Shown piece after piece: positions 7,145 to 16,293 of a DNA stretch of 64,000 nucleotides (position 1 is the first letter of the stretch; each line of letters opens with the position of its first letter). The position numbers were made by a program, and so were the translations under genes. Location: contig NZ_VLLF01000007.1 of assembly GCF_007830545.1 (NCBI RefSeq), positions 186,001 to 250,000 of the forward strand, written 5' to 3'. The notes under the pieces were generated by a model. The model saw only the letters and a list, made by a program, of their open reading frames with translations, was not told the DNA's origin and made no database searches. This DNA is from Roseibium hamelinense (GTDB lineage Bacteria; Pseudomonadota; Alphaproteobacteria; Rhizobiales; Stappiaceae).

Positions 7145-10088
7145 GCACTCTCACTCCTTCCGGGTCGACCATATGCGGCGACACGATTTCAACCTCGACA
7201 TCACCAGACCGGGTCGGATCGGATGCAATAACCGGAAGTCCGCGCCAGGCTTCCACTCCGCCTGAAATATAACCGATGCCGATCCAGTGGCCCAAGGCTG
7301 GCGAGTGGGTCACTGCGGTGATCCAGCCGTCGCCAAACCCGGAGGTCCCGTCCGGCGCGCACAAGATCGAACCTCCCTTAAACCGCTGGCTTTTGTCCTT
7401 TGGGAAGATCCCAATCAGCTGCGGGCGGTCTTGCCGGAGAAGCTCCGGCCGCTGTCGCAGGGCGCTGCCGATGAAAGCCTTTTTGGTCGAGGCCATCTTG
7501 CCAAGGCCGGCATCGTCGATGGTCACCCTCCCGTCCAGCTCGGCCCCGGTAACATGGCCTTTCTCGATCCTGAGGGTCCCGAGCGCCTCCATGCCATAGA
7601 GGCAGCCGCCAAGCGCCTTTGCAGATGGCCAGAGCAGATCCATCATTGCTTCGCCGAAGCCCGCCGGGACATAGAGTTCATAGGCTCTTTCGCCGGAAAA
7701 GCTGATCCGCGCGATCAACGCGTGAATGTTACCCTTGAGAGTTACACCGGCAACACCCATGAACGGCAACGCCTCATTGGATATGTCCGTACCGTCCTGG
7801 AGTATTGCAGAAATCGCCTCGCGGGACTTCGGGCCGGCAATAGATACGCCCGCCCAGTGATCCGAAACAGAACTGACATGGACCTTCAGATCCGGCCAGC
7901 GGGTTTGCAACAGTTCTTCAAACCAGACCATGACCTTGCCGGCGTGAGCGGTCGTGGTCGTCGTCAAGAAATCTGTCTCCCCAAGGCGCCAGGTTGTGCC
8001 GTCATCCATGACCATACCGTCGTCGCGCAGCATAATGCCGTAGCGCGCCTTGCCGACGGGGAGCTTTGCGAACCCGTTTGAGTAGACCCGGTTGAGAAAT
8101 TCGGCCGCATCCGGCCCCTGAACAGCAATTTTCCCAAGCGAGCTGACATCGCAGATCCCCACGGTTTCGCGAACAGTGGCGGCCTCACGAACATAAGCCT
8201 CGTCGATGGTTTCGCCGTCTTGCGCGAAGTACCATGGCCGGTGCCACAAGCCCGCTTCGGTCATGGTCGCACCATGGCGCAAGTTCCAGTCATGCAGCGG
8301 TGTGCGGCGCAGCGCCTTGAAATGACCGGCAACATTGCGGCCCGCCAGCGCTCCGATTGCTACAGGCGTGTATGGCGGGCGGAACCGCGTCGTTCCCACA
8401 TCCGGTATGTCCTTACCCAGCGCATCGGCCATCAGTGCCAGGCCGATGACATTGCCCATCCTACCTTGATCCGTGGCCATGCCGAGCGTCGTGTAGCGCT
8501 TCAGATGCTCAACAGAAACAAAGCCTTCCTGATGAGCAAGACGTATATCGTCACCGGTAACATCGTGCTGGAAATCGACAAAGGCTTTGGACACACGGTC
8601 TGAAGCGCGGACCTCATACACCGGCTTGATGGTCCTGGCCCAGCCACCGGGTGCGATGGTTTGAAAGGCTTCCCCCGTGGCCCTTTGGGCTGCGGCAACG
8701 CCGGACGTTTCACAGGCCTCCCGAGGCCAAATTCCCGCGGCTGATCCTGCATGAAATATCGGTTCTTTGGTTTGTCCGGGCAGGAAGCAGGCCTGTTCGG
8801 CATTCCAAGCCGGCTTGGCTCCGCGGTGCGAGGACAGGTTGACCACTGGCGACCAACCACCGGAGATCAAAAGCAAATCGCAGCCCTGTTTGCCCGCGGG
8901 TTTCCATCCGTTCCCCGTGTCTGCCGCCAGCTCGACACCCGTAATGTTTGGGCGCCCGAGCGCTTCAAGAGGGGCAAGGCCATATTGGATCGACACCCTT
9001 TCAGATGTGCCGGCGTTCTGTTCCGCCCGGCTGTCAATGACGGTAACCTGAGCGCCGGCAGCTTCAAGGTCCACGGCCGTGCCGTATGCGCTGTCATTGT
9101 TCGTTGCGATCAGGATCCGGGTGCCGGGCAAGACCCCGTAGCGGTTGAGATAGACCCGTGCTGCGGCTGCGGTCATGACACCGGGACGGTCGTTGTTTTC
9201 AAAGGCAATTGACCTTTCCAAGGCGCCAGTTGCCAAAATTGTCGCCCCGGCACGCACTGTCCAGAAACGTTGGCGTGGCAGGCTTGGGTCCGGATTCCTA
9301 AGATGATCCGTCACCTTCTCCAAAAGCCCGGCCGTGCCATCGTCGTACAGACCGAAGGCTGTCGTGCGGGTCAAAATGTGCACGCCCGCATTGCGAACGG
9401 CCGTCACCAGTTCGGCGCGTTTCGGCTCAGCGGCAGGATCGTTCAGATAATCGCCGCCCAGTTCAAAATCCTGTTCCACCAGAAGTACGTCGCGGCCTGC
9501 TTCGGCGGCCGTAAGCGCGGCGTTGAGCCCTGCAGGCCCCGCTCCGACAACCAACACATCGCAAAAGCCATGAGCATGATCGTAGTGATCTGGATCCGGT
9601 GCGCGCGACGCTGTGCCCATGCCTGCTGCGCGGCGGATCAGCTTCTCATACTGCATCCATAGACCTGTGCCGCTCCCCCATTCGAATGGAGGCAGGCCCA
9701 TGAAGGTCTTGTAGTAGAAGCCGGCGGCGAAAAATCTTGAAAACAGGCCATTTACCGCTCCCAGATCGAAACGCACATTCGGCCAGGCGTTCTGTCCGGT
9801 TGCGGTAAGGCCGTCATAGAGTTCTTGCATGGTGGCCTTGACGTTCGGCTCCCGGCGTGTGTCCTTTCCAACCGTGACGATGGCACCAGATTCCTCGACA
9901 CCCGCTGACATGATTCCGCGTGGCCGGTGATACTTGAAACTTCGGCCCAGAACCGTCTCGCCGTTTGCCATCAACGCGGAGGCCAGGGTATCGCCTGCAA
10001 ACCCGGACAGCGCCTTGCCATCCCAGTCGAATGTGACTTTCTGATTGCGGTCGATCCGCCCGCCGCTTTCCAGACGCCGCGCGGTCAT
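7137..10088 (-). CDS. soxA: sarcosine oxidase subunit alpha
   Basis: At 983 residues this is the full-length alpha subunit of heterotetrameric sarcosine oxidase. The order is: an N-terminal 2Fe-2S-ferredoxin-like segment (FAGDTLASALMANG, FKYHRPRGI), a NAD-binding Rossmann domain around residue 170 (DVLVVGAGPAGLNAALTAAEAG), a second nucleotide-binding segment, and a C-terminal GcvT-like folate-binding domain from about residue 600 (RHGATMTEAGLWHRPWYF to LGHWIGIGYISG). The enzyme oxidises sarcosine to glycine and passes the C1 unit to tetrahydrofolate. The ATG overlaps the TGA of the delta-subunit gene. The same symbol is used for a SoxAX cytochrome at 30 kb; the two are unrelated. Confidence 0.95.
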   Translation of the reverse strand: MTARRLESGGRIDRNQKVTFDWDGKALSGFAGDTLASALMANGETVLGRSFKYHRPRGIMSAGVEESGAIVTVGKDTRREPNVKATMQELYDGLTATGQNAWPNVRFDLGAVNGLFSRFFAAGFYYKTFMGLPPFEWGSGTGLWMQYEKLIRRAAGMGTASRAPDPDHYDHAHGFCDVLVVGAGPAGLNAALTAAEAGRDVLLVEQDFELGGDYLNDPAAEPKRAELVTAVRNAGVHILTRTTAFGLYDDGTAGLLEKVTDHLRNPDPSLPRQRFWTVRAGATILATGALERSIAFENNDRPGVMTAAAARVYLNRYGVLPGTRILIATNNDSAYGTAVDLEAAGAQVTVIDSRAEQNAGTSERVSIQYGLAPLEALGRPNITGVELAADTGNGWKPAGKQGCDLLLISGGWSPVVNLSSHRGAKPAWNAEQACFLPGQTKEPIFHAGSAAGIWPREACETSGVAAAQRATGEAFQTIAPGGWARTIKPVYEVRASDRVSKAFVDFQHDVTGDDIRLAHQEGFVSVEHLKRYTTLGMATDQGRMGNVIGLALMADALGKDIPDVGTTRFRPPYTPVAIGALAGRNVAGHFKALRRTPLHDWNLRHGATMTEAGLWHRPWYFAQDGETIDEAYVREAATVRETVGICDVSSLGKIAVQGPDAAEFLNRVYSNGFAKLPVGKARYGIMLRDDGMVMDDGTTWRLGETDFLTTTTTAHAGKVMVWFEELLQTRWPDLKVHVSSVSDHWAGVSIAGPKSREAISAILQDGTDISNEALPFMGVAGVTLKGNIHALIARISFSGERAYELYVPAGFGEAMMDLLWPSAKALGGCLYGMEALGTLRIEKGHVTGAELDGRVTIDDAGLGKMASTKKAFIGSALRQRPELLRQDRPQLIGIFPKDKSQRFKGGSILCAPDGTSGFGDGWITAVTHSPALGHWIGIGYISGGVEAWRGLPVIASDPTRSGDVEVEIVSPHMVDPEGVRVHG

Positions 10089-10381
10089 GTACCGGCTCCC
10101 TCTTTAGAGTGAAGAGCCGCAGCGATACCTGGATGGGCCGGCCGGACCGAATGGATCTCGTGGGTCAGCGTGTCGCGTTCGATCGTGAGCCAAATGCGGC
10201 AACCGTGAACATGCTGCCAGGTTTCAAGCTGCACCCCGCAAATGTTCTCCCTGAGGAAGACCGCGTCATGCCATGCTTCTCGCGGCGCTTCGAGTTCCGG
10301 ATAGACAATCGATCCGTCGCCGCCATATGTGAATTCGCTGTGGTCGCGTGGCCCGCAGAACGGGCAATTGATTCTGATCAT
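10085..10381 (-). CDS. soxD: sarcosine oxidase subunit delta
   Basis: This 98-residue protein has the delta-subunit signature. It starts with INCPFCGPRDHSEF and has a later HVHGCRIWLTIERDT, giving the Cys/Cys/His/Cys zinc-binding set. It lies between the beta and alpha genes, overlapping alpha by 4 bases, the standard soxBDAG order. The name belongs to sarcosine oxidase and is distinct from the sulfur dehydrogenase SoxD at 34 kb. Confidence 0.93.
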   Translation of the reverse strand: MIRINCPFCGPRDHSEFTYGGDGSIVYPELEAPREAWHDAVFLRENICGVQLETWQHVHGCRIWLTIERDTLTHEIHSVRPAHPGIAAALHSKEGAGT

Positions 10382-10386
10382 TGGAC

Positions 10387-11658
10387 TTATCCGTGCAGCT
10401 TCGGGTCGGGACCGGCACCCCGTTCATCGATCTGGAGTCCGCGCTCGAACCGTTTCAGGTCAAAACTCCGGATGCGCTCGTGAGGTCTGTCATTGGCGAT
10501 CAGGTCAGCAAAATACCAGCCTGAAGCAGGGGTCGCCTTGAAGCCGCCGTAATTCCAGCCGGCATTCAGGTAGAGATTGTCGAGCGGGGTCTTGCAGATG
10601 AAATGTGTGCCGTCCATCGACATGTCGACGAGCCCGGACCAATGGCGCAACAGCTTCACTCTGCCCAGACAGGGCAAGATGGACATCGCCGCTTCCGCGC
10701 AATCTTGCACGATGGGAAGATTGCCACGCTGGGAATAGGATTTGTACCAGTCCAGGTCGCCACCAAAGACCATTCCGCCCTTGTCGGACTGCGAGATGTA
10801 AAAATGCGCCCCGCCAATGCCAAACACCACGACCTGGTCGAGCAGGGGTTTGAGGGGCTCGGATACGAACGCTTGCAGCAAGTGCGATTCAATCGGCAGT
10901 TTTCCGAGCCCTGCCATGGTCCAGAGCCGCGAGGTGCTGCCGGCGACTGCAAAGGCGACTTTTCCAGCCCGTATCGTGCCGCGTGAGGTTTGCAGTGCGC
11001 TGACGCTGCCGCCTTCGCGGACAATTCCCTGGACTTCGCATTGCTGCAAAATATCCACACCGCGGGCATCCGCCGCGCGGGCATAACCCCAGGCCACCGC
11101 GTCATGCCGGGCTGTGCCCGCGCGCTTTTGAACCGCCGCACCCACAATCGGGAAACGTGCGGTCTTGCTATAGTTCAAATGCGGCACCGCCCGCTTGAGT
11201 GTTTCAAGGTCCCAGATTTCTGCATCCGGCGTCCCGGTCCGGCGCATGATGTTGTAGTTGCGTGCGGCGGCATCGACGGCCCCGGGACTGTGTAACAAAG
11301 AAATGTGAGATCGCTGGCTGAACATGACATTGTAGTTCAGCTCATGGCTCAGGTTTTCCCAAAGCGTCAGGGAGTGCTCGTAAAATTCACGGTTGCCCGG
11401 ACGGGCGTAGTTAGACCGCACGATTGTCGTGTTGCGTCCTGCATTGCCGCCGCCAAGCCAACCTTTTTCGAGAATGGCGATGTCTTTCAGTCCGTGATTG
11501 GCAGCAAGATAGTAGGCTGTTGCAAGACCATGCAAACCACCGCCAACTATAACGATATCATAATGGGGCTTCGGCTCGGGATCGCGCCATTGGCGGTCCC
11601 ATCCTTTCTGGCCCGTTAGGCCGTTTTTGATGACACTCCAGGCAGAAAATCGCGTCAT
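10387..11658 (-). CDS. soxB: sarcosine oxidase subunit beta
   Basis: This 423-residue FAD-dependent oxidoreductase has a dinucleotide-binding motif near residue 35 (DIVIVGGGLHGLATAYYLA). The covalent-FMN/active-site region GAAVQKRAGTARHDAVAWGYARAADARGVDI follows, and the C-terminal part contains WSGLVDMSMDGTHFI and NAGWNYGGFKATPASG. It is the catalytic beta subunit that oxidises the N-methyl group of sarcosine. It overlaps the upstream amidase stop by 4 bases and is followed after 5 bases by the delta gene, so it is co-transcribed. Confidence 0.95.
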   Translation of the reverse strand: MTRFSAWSVIKNGLTGQKGWDRQWRDPEPKPHYDIVIVGGGLHGLATAYYLAANHGLKDIAILEKGWLGGGNAGRNTTIVRSNYARPGNREFYEHSLTLWENLSHELNYNVMFSQRSHISLLHSPGAVDAAARNYNIMRRTGTPDAEIWDLETLKRAVPHLNYSKTARFPIVGAAVQKRAGTARHDAVAWGYARAADARGVDILQQCEVQGIVREGGSVSALQTSRGTIRAGKVAFAVAGSTSRLWTMAGLGKLPIESHLLQAFVSEPLKPLLDQVVVFGIGGAHFYISQSDKGGMVFGGDLDWYKSYSQRGNLPIVQDCAEAAMSILPCLGRVKLLRHWSGLVDMSMDGTHFICKTPLDNLYLNAGWNYGGFKATPASGWYFADLIANDRPHERIRSFDLKRFERGLQIDERGAGPDPKLHG

Positions 11659-13064
11659 TGTTTTTTCAGTGTCCTCAAATCAGGCAAGGGGATCGCGAAC
11701 TTGTCATTGCGCTCAATCGCGCGCGAGGCGCGCAAGACAAGGGCTTCTTCGAAGTATCGGCCGACAAGCTGAACGGAAACCGGCAAACCTTCGGAGTGCA
11801 TGCCGCAGGGCACACTGACCGCAGGATTGCCGGTCATGTTGAAGAACGTGGAATATCGGGTTACGGCGTTGCCCGTGGGTTCGCTGACCCCGTCTACCAT
11901 CACGTGAGATTGACCAAGTTTCGGGGCGATAATCGGAGTCGCGGGTGTCAACACCAGATCCACATCTTTGAAGATACGGCTGGTCTCCTGGCGGTAACGT
12001 GCTATGAAGCGCTTTGCCCGGATGTATTGCTCGGCAAGGATGCATTGGCCTACGGCGAGGCCGGCGCGGAAATCCTCGCCATAAAGGTCGCCGCGATCTC
12101 GCAGATGAGTAGAGTGGGCGCTGAGCGCTTCAGGCATCTGAATTGTTAAAGAGACTGTACGGGTTTGCGACATGTCTGGGAAGGTCACCGGCACAAGCTT
12201 AGCACCCTCGTCCTCAAGGAAGCGCTTGACCGCTTCGACATGTGAGAGAATTTCCGCATCGCAGCGCTCGTAGAAAAAGGCCCTGGGAATTCCGATGCGC
12301 AAACCCGAGACACCTTCTTCAAGCCCGGCCGCGTAATTTTCTTCTGGCACGTTGACCGATCCGGGATCTTCCGCGTCAAAGCCGGCAATGACGGAGAGAA
12401 TGTCGGCCGCATCGGTGACTGTCCGGGCCATGATCCCGACGTGATCCAGTGTCCAGCAATACGGCACCACACCGGTGGTCGGCACAAGGCCGGCCGTAGG
12501 TTTCAGGCCGACCTGACCGCAAAAGGCGGCCGGCACACGGACAGAACCGCCGGTGTCCGTGCCGAGGGTGAAGGCTGCAAGACCGAAAGCCAGCGCCGCC
12601 GCGCTGCCGCTGGAAGAGCCTCCGGCAATGCGAGTCGGGTCATAGGCGTTGGCGCAGGTGCCAAAATGCGGGTTTTCTCCTGTCGCGCCATAGGCAAATT
12701 CATGTGCATTCAGTTTGCCAAGGCTCACTGCCCCCGCCTTTCGCAGGCGGGCAACGCAGGTGCTGTCCCGATCTGCAATACGATCGTAAAAGACCCTGGA
12801 TCCGGCCGTGGTTGGAACGCCTTTGACGTCAAAGAGGTCCTTGGAGGCAAAAGGGATCCCGCCAAACAGGGCCTCAGTGCCTTCCAACGCATCTGCCTCA
12901 CGCTCGGCCAGAGCCGATGTATCGGTGATGTAGGCCTTCGAAACGTCATTGTGTGCAGAAATGCGTTCGGCGAACAGGGAAACGAGTTCCCGCGGCCCGA
13001 TTGCACTGTTCTTCAGCAAATGGCGCAGATGCCGGACAGACGCATAGGCCAAGTCTTCATGCAT
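11655..13064 (-). CDS. amidase-signature family enzyme (AtzE/GatA-like)
   Basis: The protein has 469 residues with the amidase-signature Ser-cisSer-Lys set: Lys in FASKDLFDVKG, Ser in AGGSSSGSAAALA and the nucleophile in GTDTGGSVRVPAAFCG. The small gene just upstream encodes a GatC/AtzG-like partner, so the closest functional comparison is the AtzE-AtzG type of amidohydrolase. It overlaps the sarcosine oxidase beta gene. In context it may release or cut a carbamoyl or amide precursor that ends as sarcosine. The substrate is not visible from sequence. Confidence 0.85.
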   Translation of the reverse strand: MHEDLAYASVRHLRHLLKNSAIGPRELVSLFAERISAHNDVSKAYITDTSALAEREADALEGTEALFGGIPFASKDLFDVKGVPTTAGSRVFYDRIADRDSTCVARLRKAGAVSLGKLNAHEFAYGATGENPHFGTCANAYDPTRIAGGSSSGSAAALAFGLAAFTLGTDTGGSVRVPAAFCGQVGLKPTAGLVPTTGVVPYCWTLDHVGIMARTVTDAADILSVIAGFDAEDPGSVNVPEENYAAGLEEGVSGLRIGIPRAFFYERCDAEILSHVEAVKRFLEDEGAKLVPVTFPDMSQTRTVSLTIQMPEALSAHSTHLRDRGDLYGEDFRAGLAVGQCILAEQYIRAKRFIARYRQETSRIFKDVDLVLTPATPIIAPKLGQSHVMVDGVSEPTGNAVTRYSTFFNMTGNPAVSVPCGMHSEGLPVSVQLVGRYFEEALVLRASRAIERNDKFAIPLPDLRTLKKQ

Positions 13065-13066
13065 GG

Positions 13067-13276
13067 TCAGACCGTGTCCTTTTGAACGGCACCCGCTGGC
13101 GGCAAGGTGCCAAGGTCGATCTTGCCAAGCGCATCGAGTTCCTCCAGTAGATCCTGAAACCCGGTAATGACGCCCAGTTTGGGGTCAGTCAGCTCGCTTA
13201 TCTCGGCCTCTTTCCAGAGCTGAGACGTCATCTGCGTGCAGATCCCCGTTACCGTTGATTTGGTCAGTCGTTCCAT
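13067..13276 (-). CDS. small GatC/AtzG-like protein
   Basis: This is a 69-residue acidic helical protein whose reading frame runs from ATG at 13276 to TGA at 13067, two bases before the amidase start. AAAGGTGA precedes the ATG, which supports a real gene. The central ITGFQDLLEELDALGKIDLGTLPP resembles the C-terminal linker region of GatC-type proteins that wrap around an amidase partner, and AtzG is such a partner for AtzE. A longer reading frame extends upstream but overlaps the M24 gene in the wrong frame. The family call is inferred from size, position and pattern. Confidence 0.6.
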   Translation of the reverse strand: MERLTKSTVTGICTQMTSQLWKEAEISELTDPKLGVITGFQDLLEELDALGKIDLGTLPPAGAVQKDTV

Positions 13277-13308
13277 AAAGTCACCTTTGGACTGCGAACC
13301 GGCGGCCG

Positions 13309-14463
13309 CTACCGGATGATAAGGTCGTCTGGCGTTTCGGCGGTAAGCACCGCACCGCCCTTTTCTGTCACCAAAACGGTATTTGAGATGAAGTAGTCGG
13401 GAATGGCGGTGTTGGTGAACCAGGAATGTGCATGGATGACCATGCCGACCTCGATCGTCCTTTCGGAATGCGGAAAGAGGCTGGTGACCATCGATCCGCC
13501 GGTCCAGCTGGGCGGAAAGCCGATGCCGACAAGGTAGCCACAATGATGGCGATGATAGTCGTTCAGCCCGGCAGAGCAGGCAACCTCGCGCCATGCATCG
13601 TAGGCGTCTCCGGCTTTCGCACCGGGTTGAAGGGCATGACAAATGGCGTTCATCCCTGCTTTCGCGGTTTCGACCGACTTTTCGATGCCCGGCGGAACAC
13701 TGCCCACATAAACAAGGCGGCCCATGGGCGCCTGATACTTCCGGTAAGCGGCGCAAGTCTCCAGAAACACGGCATCGCCATTTTTGAAGGTTTCGCCGCG
13801 CCAGGTGGTGTGTTCCTCTCCCAGCCGCGTAGTGGGCCGGATAAAGGGGCCAAACCCGGGATATTCGCTGCCCTCCAAGATTGAGGCCCGCATATATTCT
13901 GCGGCAACCTCATAGTCTGTCGCCCCATCGCGCAATGCATTGATGCACGCAATCGTTCCCAGATCCGCGGCACGTGCTGCCTTGCGCGTGTAGTCCATTT
14001 CGAGCTCTGATTTGACGAGACGCAGATCGTCAATCACGCCAGATGCATCCAGCCAAGTGGTCTTGGCGTCGGCCATGATGTTTTCGCCGTGATGAATATG
14101 CAAAAAGAGGCTGCGCTTCTCGATGCCGACCCTGCCACCCGTCAGGCCAAGGTCGCGCATCGCGGCATGAACATAATCCGCGAGTTCTTCATGGTCCTTG
14201 TGGCCGTAAAAGCGCGCGTTGGAGACTTGATTGTCGAAGGTGATGCGCTCCATCGCGCGGCAACACAAAGCCATTTCGCCATTGCGGTTCATGACCAGGA
14301 CATGGGCGGCAAAAAACCCCCAGTGGTCCATGCCGGTCAAATAATAGATGCTTTCGGGCACAGAAATCAGGATGCCGTCGAGATCGCTCCCGGCAAGCGC
14401 ATCGCAAGCCTTAGCGACACGCCGGTCGAGTTCCTCTTTGGGGAAGGCGGGAGCATTGGTCAT
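13309..14463 (-). CDS. M24 'pita-bread' hydrolase, creatinase/ectoine-hydrolase-like
   Basis: A creatinase N-domain (about residues 10-140, GILISVPESIYYLTGMDHWGFF) is followed by an M24 domain in this 384-residue protein. The metal ligands of true aminopeptidases appear replaced (FLETCAAYRKYQAPMG, HHCGYLVGIGFPPSW, GMVIHAHSWF). It therefore looks like a metal-independent member such as creatinase or ectoine hydrolase DoeA rather than a prolidase. It is first in the minus-strand operon with amidase and sarcosine oxidase. Creatinase yields sarcosine and urea, so a creatine-like substrate would fit; ectoine or another N-substituted compound is also possible. Confidence 0.75.
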   Translation of the reverse strand: MTNAPAFPKEELDRRVAKACDALAGSDLDGILISVPESIYYLTGMDHWGFFAAHVLVMNRNGEMALCCRAMERITFDNQVSNARFYGHKDHEELADYVHAAMRDLGLTGGRVGIEKRSLFLHIHHGENIMADAKTTWLDASGVIDDLRLVKSELEMDYTRKAARAADLGTIACINALRDGATDYEVAAEYMRASILEGSEYPGFGPFIRPTTRLGEEHTTWRGETFKNGDAVFLETCAAYRKYQAPMGRLVYVGSVPPGIEKSVETAKAGMNAICHALQPGAKAGDAYDAWREVACSAGLNDYHRHHCGYLVGIGFPPSWTGGSMVTSLFPHSERTIEVGMVIHAHSWFTNTAIPDYFISNTVLVTEKGGAVLTAETPDDLIIR

Positions 14464-14511
14464 GCGTTGATCCCTTCTTGGTCTCTTATGGGGAGAGGGG
14501 TAAAATAATTA

Positions 14512-14519
14512 GGTATACC
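14512..14519. promoter_or_regulatory. candidate GntR/FCD operator 1 (GGTATACC)
   Basis: A perfect 8-bp palindrome sits 48 bases upstream of the M24 gene start. It lies inside AGGTATACCATTAA, which recurs with two changes at 14657-14670. GGTATACC matches the core expected for GntR/FCD regulators. The regulator encoded at 15.6 kb is the obvious candidate to bind it. Confidence 0.5.
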
Positions 14520-14657
14520 ATTAAATGTAAGAATTCATATTTCAGCAAGAGATTAAATCTATATCCTGCAAAAAAAATCCAAAATTGGCGAATTTTGGCA
14601 AAAAAACCGAGGATCGACCCAGGTTGATATGGGTTCATTTTGCGGACTTGATATAAA

Positions 14658-14665
14658 GGTGTACC
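14658..14665. promoter_or_regulatory. candidate GntR/FCD operator 2 (GGTGTACC)
   Basis: This is the second copy of the AGGTRTACCATTWA element, in the same orientation, 37 bases before the aspartate-dehydrogenase-like start. The pair places one site near each divergent promoter. Confidence 0.45.
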
Positions 14666-14702
14666 ATTTATTGATTATCTGCGAACGAGAGGAGACACTC
14701 GC

Positions 14703-15506
14703 ATGCAAATCGGTATCGCGGGCACGGGCGCGGTCGGGCTGAAGGTTGCCGAGGCTCTCGCGCAGAATGTTATTCCCGGATGTGAGCTCTCCGGGATCGC
14801 AGCCCGAACTCCGGAGCGTGAAAGGGAAACGGCTGCAGTGCTGTCTGCTCCGGTCCGTTTTATGTCTTTTGATGATCTGGCCGACCGGTGCGAACTTGTT
14901 GTCGAGGCGTTGCCGCCTGCGCTGTTCGAGGCTCTGGCCCGGCCGGTTTTGAAAAAAGGCAAGCTGCTTGTGGTTCTGTCCGCCAGCTAGCTGCTTGGCA
15001 GGGAGGACCTGATCGACCTCGCGCAGCGCAGCGGCGGGCGCGTTTTGGTTCCGTCCGGGGCCATGCTGGGTCTTGATGCTATCAAAGCGGTTGGGGTCGG
15101 GGCCATAAACACGATCACCATCGAAACACGAAAACCGGTCGCCGGCCTTCTTGGTGCGCCGTACCTTCAAAAGGCGGGTCTGGACCTGAGCGGATTGGAC
15201 GAAGCGGTTTGCATCCTGGCCGGATCGGTCACAGAGGTTGCCCGGGAGTTTCCCGCAAATGTGAATGTCGCCGCCGCTCTCAGTCTTGCCGGGATCGGCG
15301 CCGATCGCACTCGTATGGAGGTTTGGGCGGACCCGGCTCTTCAGCGCAACCTGCATACGGTCCGCGTCACATCCGACAGTTCCGACTTCACGATGCAGAT
15401 CCAGAATCGTCCGAGCGCGGAAAATCCGGCAACCGGCAAGATCACGCCGCAAAGTGTAATCGCGCTTTTGAAAGACTTGTCCACTGTCTTGCGCGTTGGC
15501 ACGTGA
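14703..15506 (+). pseudogene. aspartate dehydrogenase-like gene interrupted by an in-frame TAG
   Basis: A Rossmann start (IGIAGTGAVGLKVAEAL) runs to TAG at 14988-14990 after VLSAS. Reading continues in the same frame with LLGREDLIDLAQRSGGRVLVPSGAMLGLDA and on to TGA at 15504-15506. Without the stop the product would be 267 residues, the usual length for L-aspartate dehydrogenase/NadX-like proteins, and the sequence on both sides of the stop looks normal. GAGGAGACACTCGC precedes the ATG. A nonsense mutation, a sequencing error or read-through are all possible. It is divergent from the M24/sarcosine oxidase operon and followed by its likely regulator. Confidence 0.8.
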
Positions 15507-15583
15507 GGCGCCGGGCGGTTATTTGGACCTGAGCGCCATTCGGCGATAAACACGGGCCAACAACAGTGAACAACCGGAGAGCA

Positions 15584-16249
15584 ATGACCAAAGAGGACAT
15601 ATATGAGCAGCTGCGCATGCGCATCTGCCTGTTGGATCTTGCGCCGGGGGCCAAGTTGAATGAGCGTGATTTGGCGGCGGAATTCGGCATCAGCCGGACG
15701 CCGATGCGCGCTGTTCTGCAACGATTGGAATATGACGGGTTGATCGACAGCCAGCATGGCCGCGGCACAACGGTCACCAGCATCGATCTCAATGGCATGC
15801 GCGATATCTACCGGGTACGAATGCATCTGATGGATGCTCTTGCGGAATCCGAGCCTGCGCCTGTGACAGATCAAATGCTGGATGAACTCGACCAGCTGTT
15901 GATAGAATGCGCGGATCTGACCGAGGCCCGCGACAAACGACGGTTTGCGCAGATCAATATTCGGTTGCACCGCATCATTCATGGGCTGGCACCCAATGAC
16001 GTTTTGCGCGGCTTCAACGAGGTGCTTTTCTTCCAGTCCGCGCGCTTTTGGTTCCTGCTGCTGGACGACCTCGATTTTGCCGAACAGGCAGGTGCGCTTG
16101 CCGATGAGGTCCGCATGGTCCGCCGGGCTCTTGCGCTGAAAGACGTCAAGCTGGTTGCCTCAATCCATAAAGCCCAACTCGCCATGGTTCTGTCGTCTAT
16201 CACCCGTCACGATCGGCTCTTCGAAGAGCAGCTTGAACGGCTGGTTTGA
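15584..16249 (+). CDS. GntR-family regulator, FCD subfamily
   Basis: The N-terminal winged helix (IYEQLRMRICLLDLAPGAKLNERDLAAEFGISRTPMRAVLQRLEYDGLI) and C-terminal all-helical FCD domain are typical. The latter has a probable metal/ligand His in NIRLHRIIHG and a late His in ITRHDRLF. The product has 221 residues. The ATG at 15584 has CGGAGAG in front of it; a GTG at 15566 would add six residues but lacks a good ribosome binding site. It follows the broken aspartate-dehydrogenase-like gene and probably controls the divergent degradative genes through the GGTRTACC sites. Confidence 0.88.
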   Translation: MTKEDIYEQLRMRICLLDLAPGAKLNERDLAAEFGISRTPMRAVLQRLEYDGLIDSQHGRGTTVTSIDLNGMRDIYRVRMHLMDALAESEPAPVTDQMLDELDQLLIECADLTEARDKRRFAQINIRLHRIIHGLAPNDVLRGFNEVLFFQSARFWFLLLDDLDFAEQAGALADEVRMVRRALALKDVKLVASIHKAQLAMVLSSITRHDRLFEEQLERLV

Positions 16250-16293
16250 AAGACAACACTTAGACGCTTGGGGAGGCGGGTTGGTGCCGCGTG

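Noticed and set aside
14559-15452. Minus-strand open frame opposite the aspartate-dehydrogenase-like gene
   Set aside because: Considered as an explanation for the TAG, but the plus-strand sequence matches the dehydrogenase family and the minus-strand product does not look like a protein.
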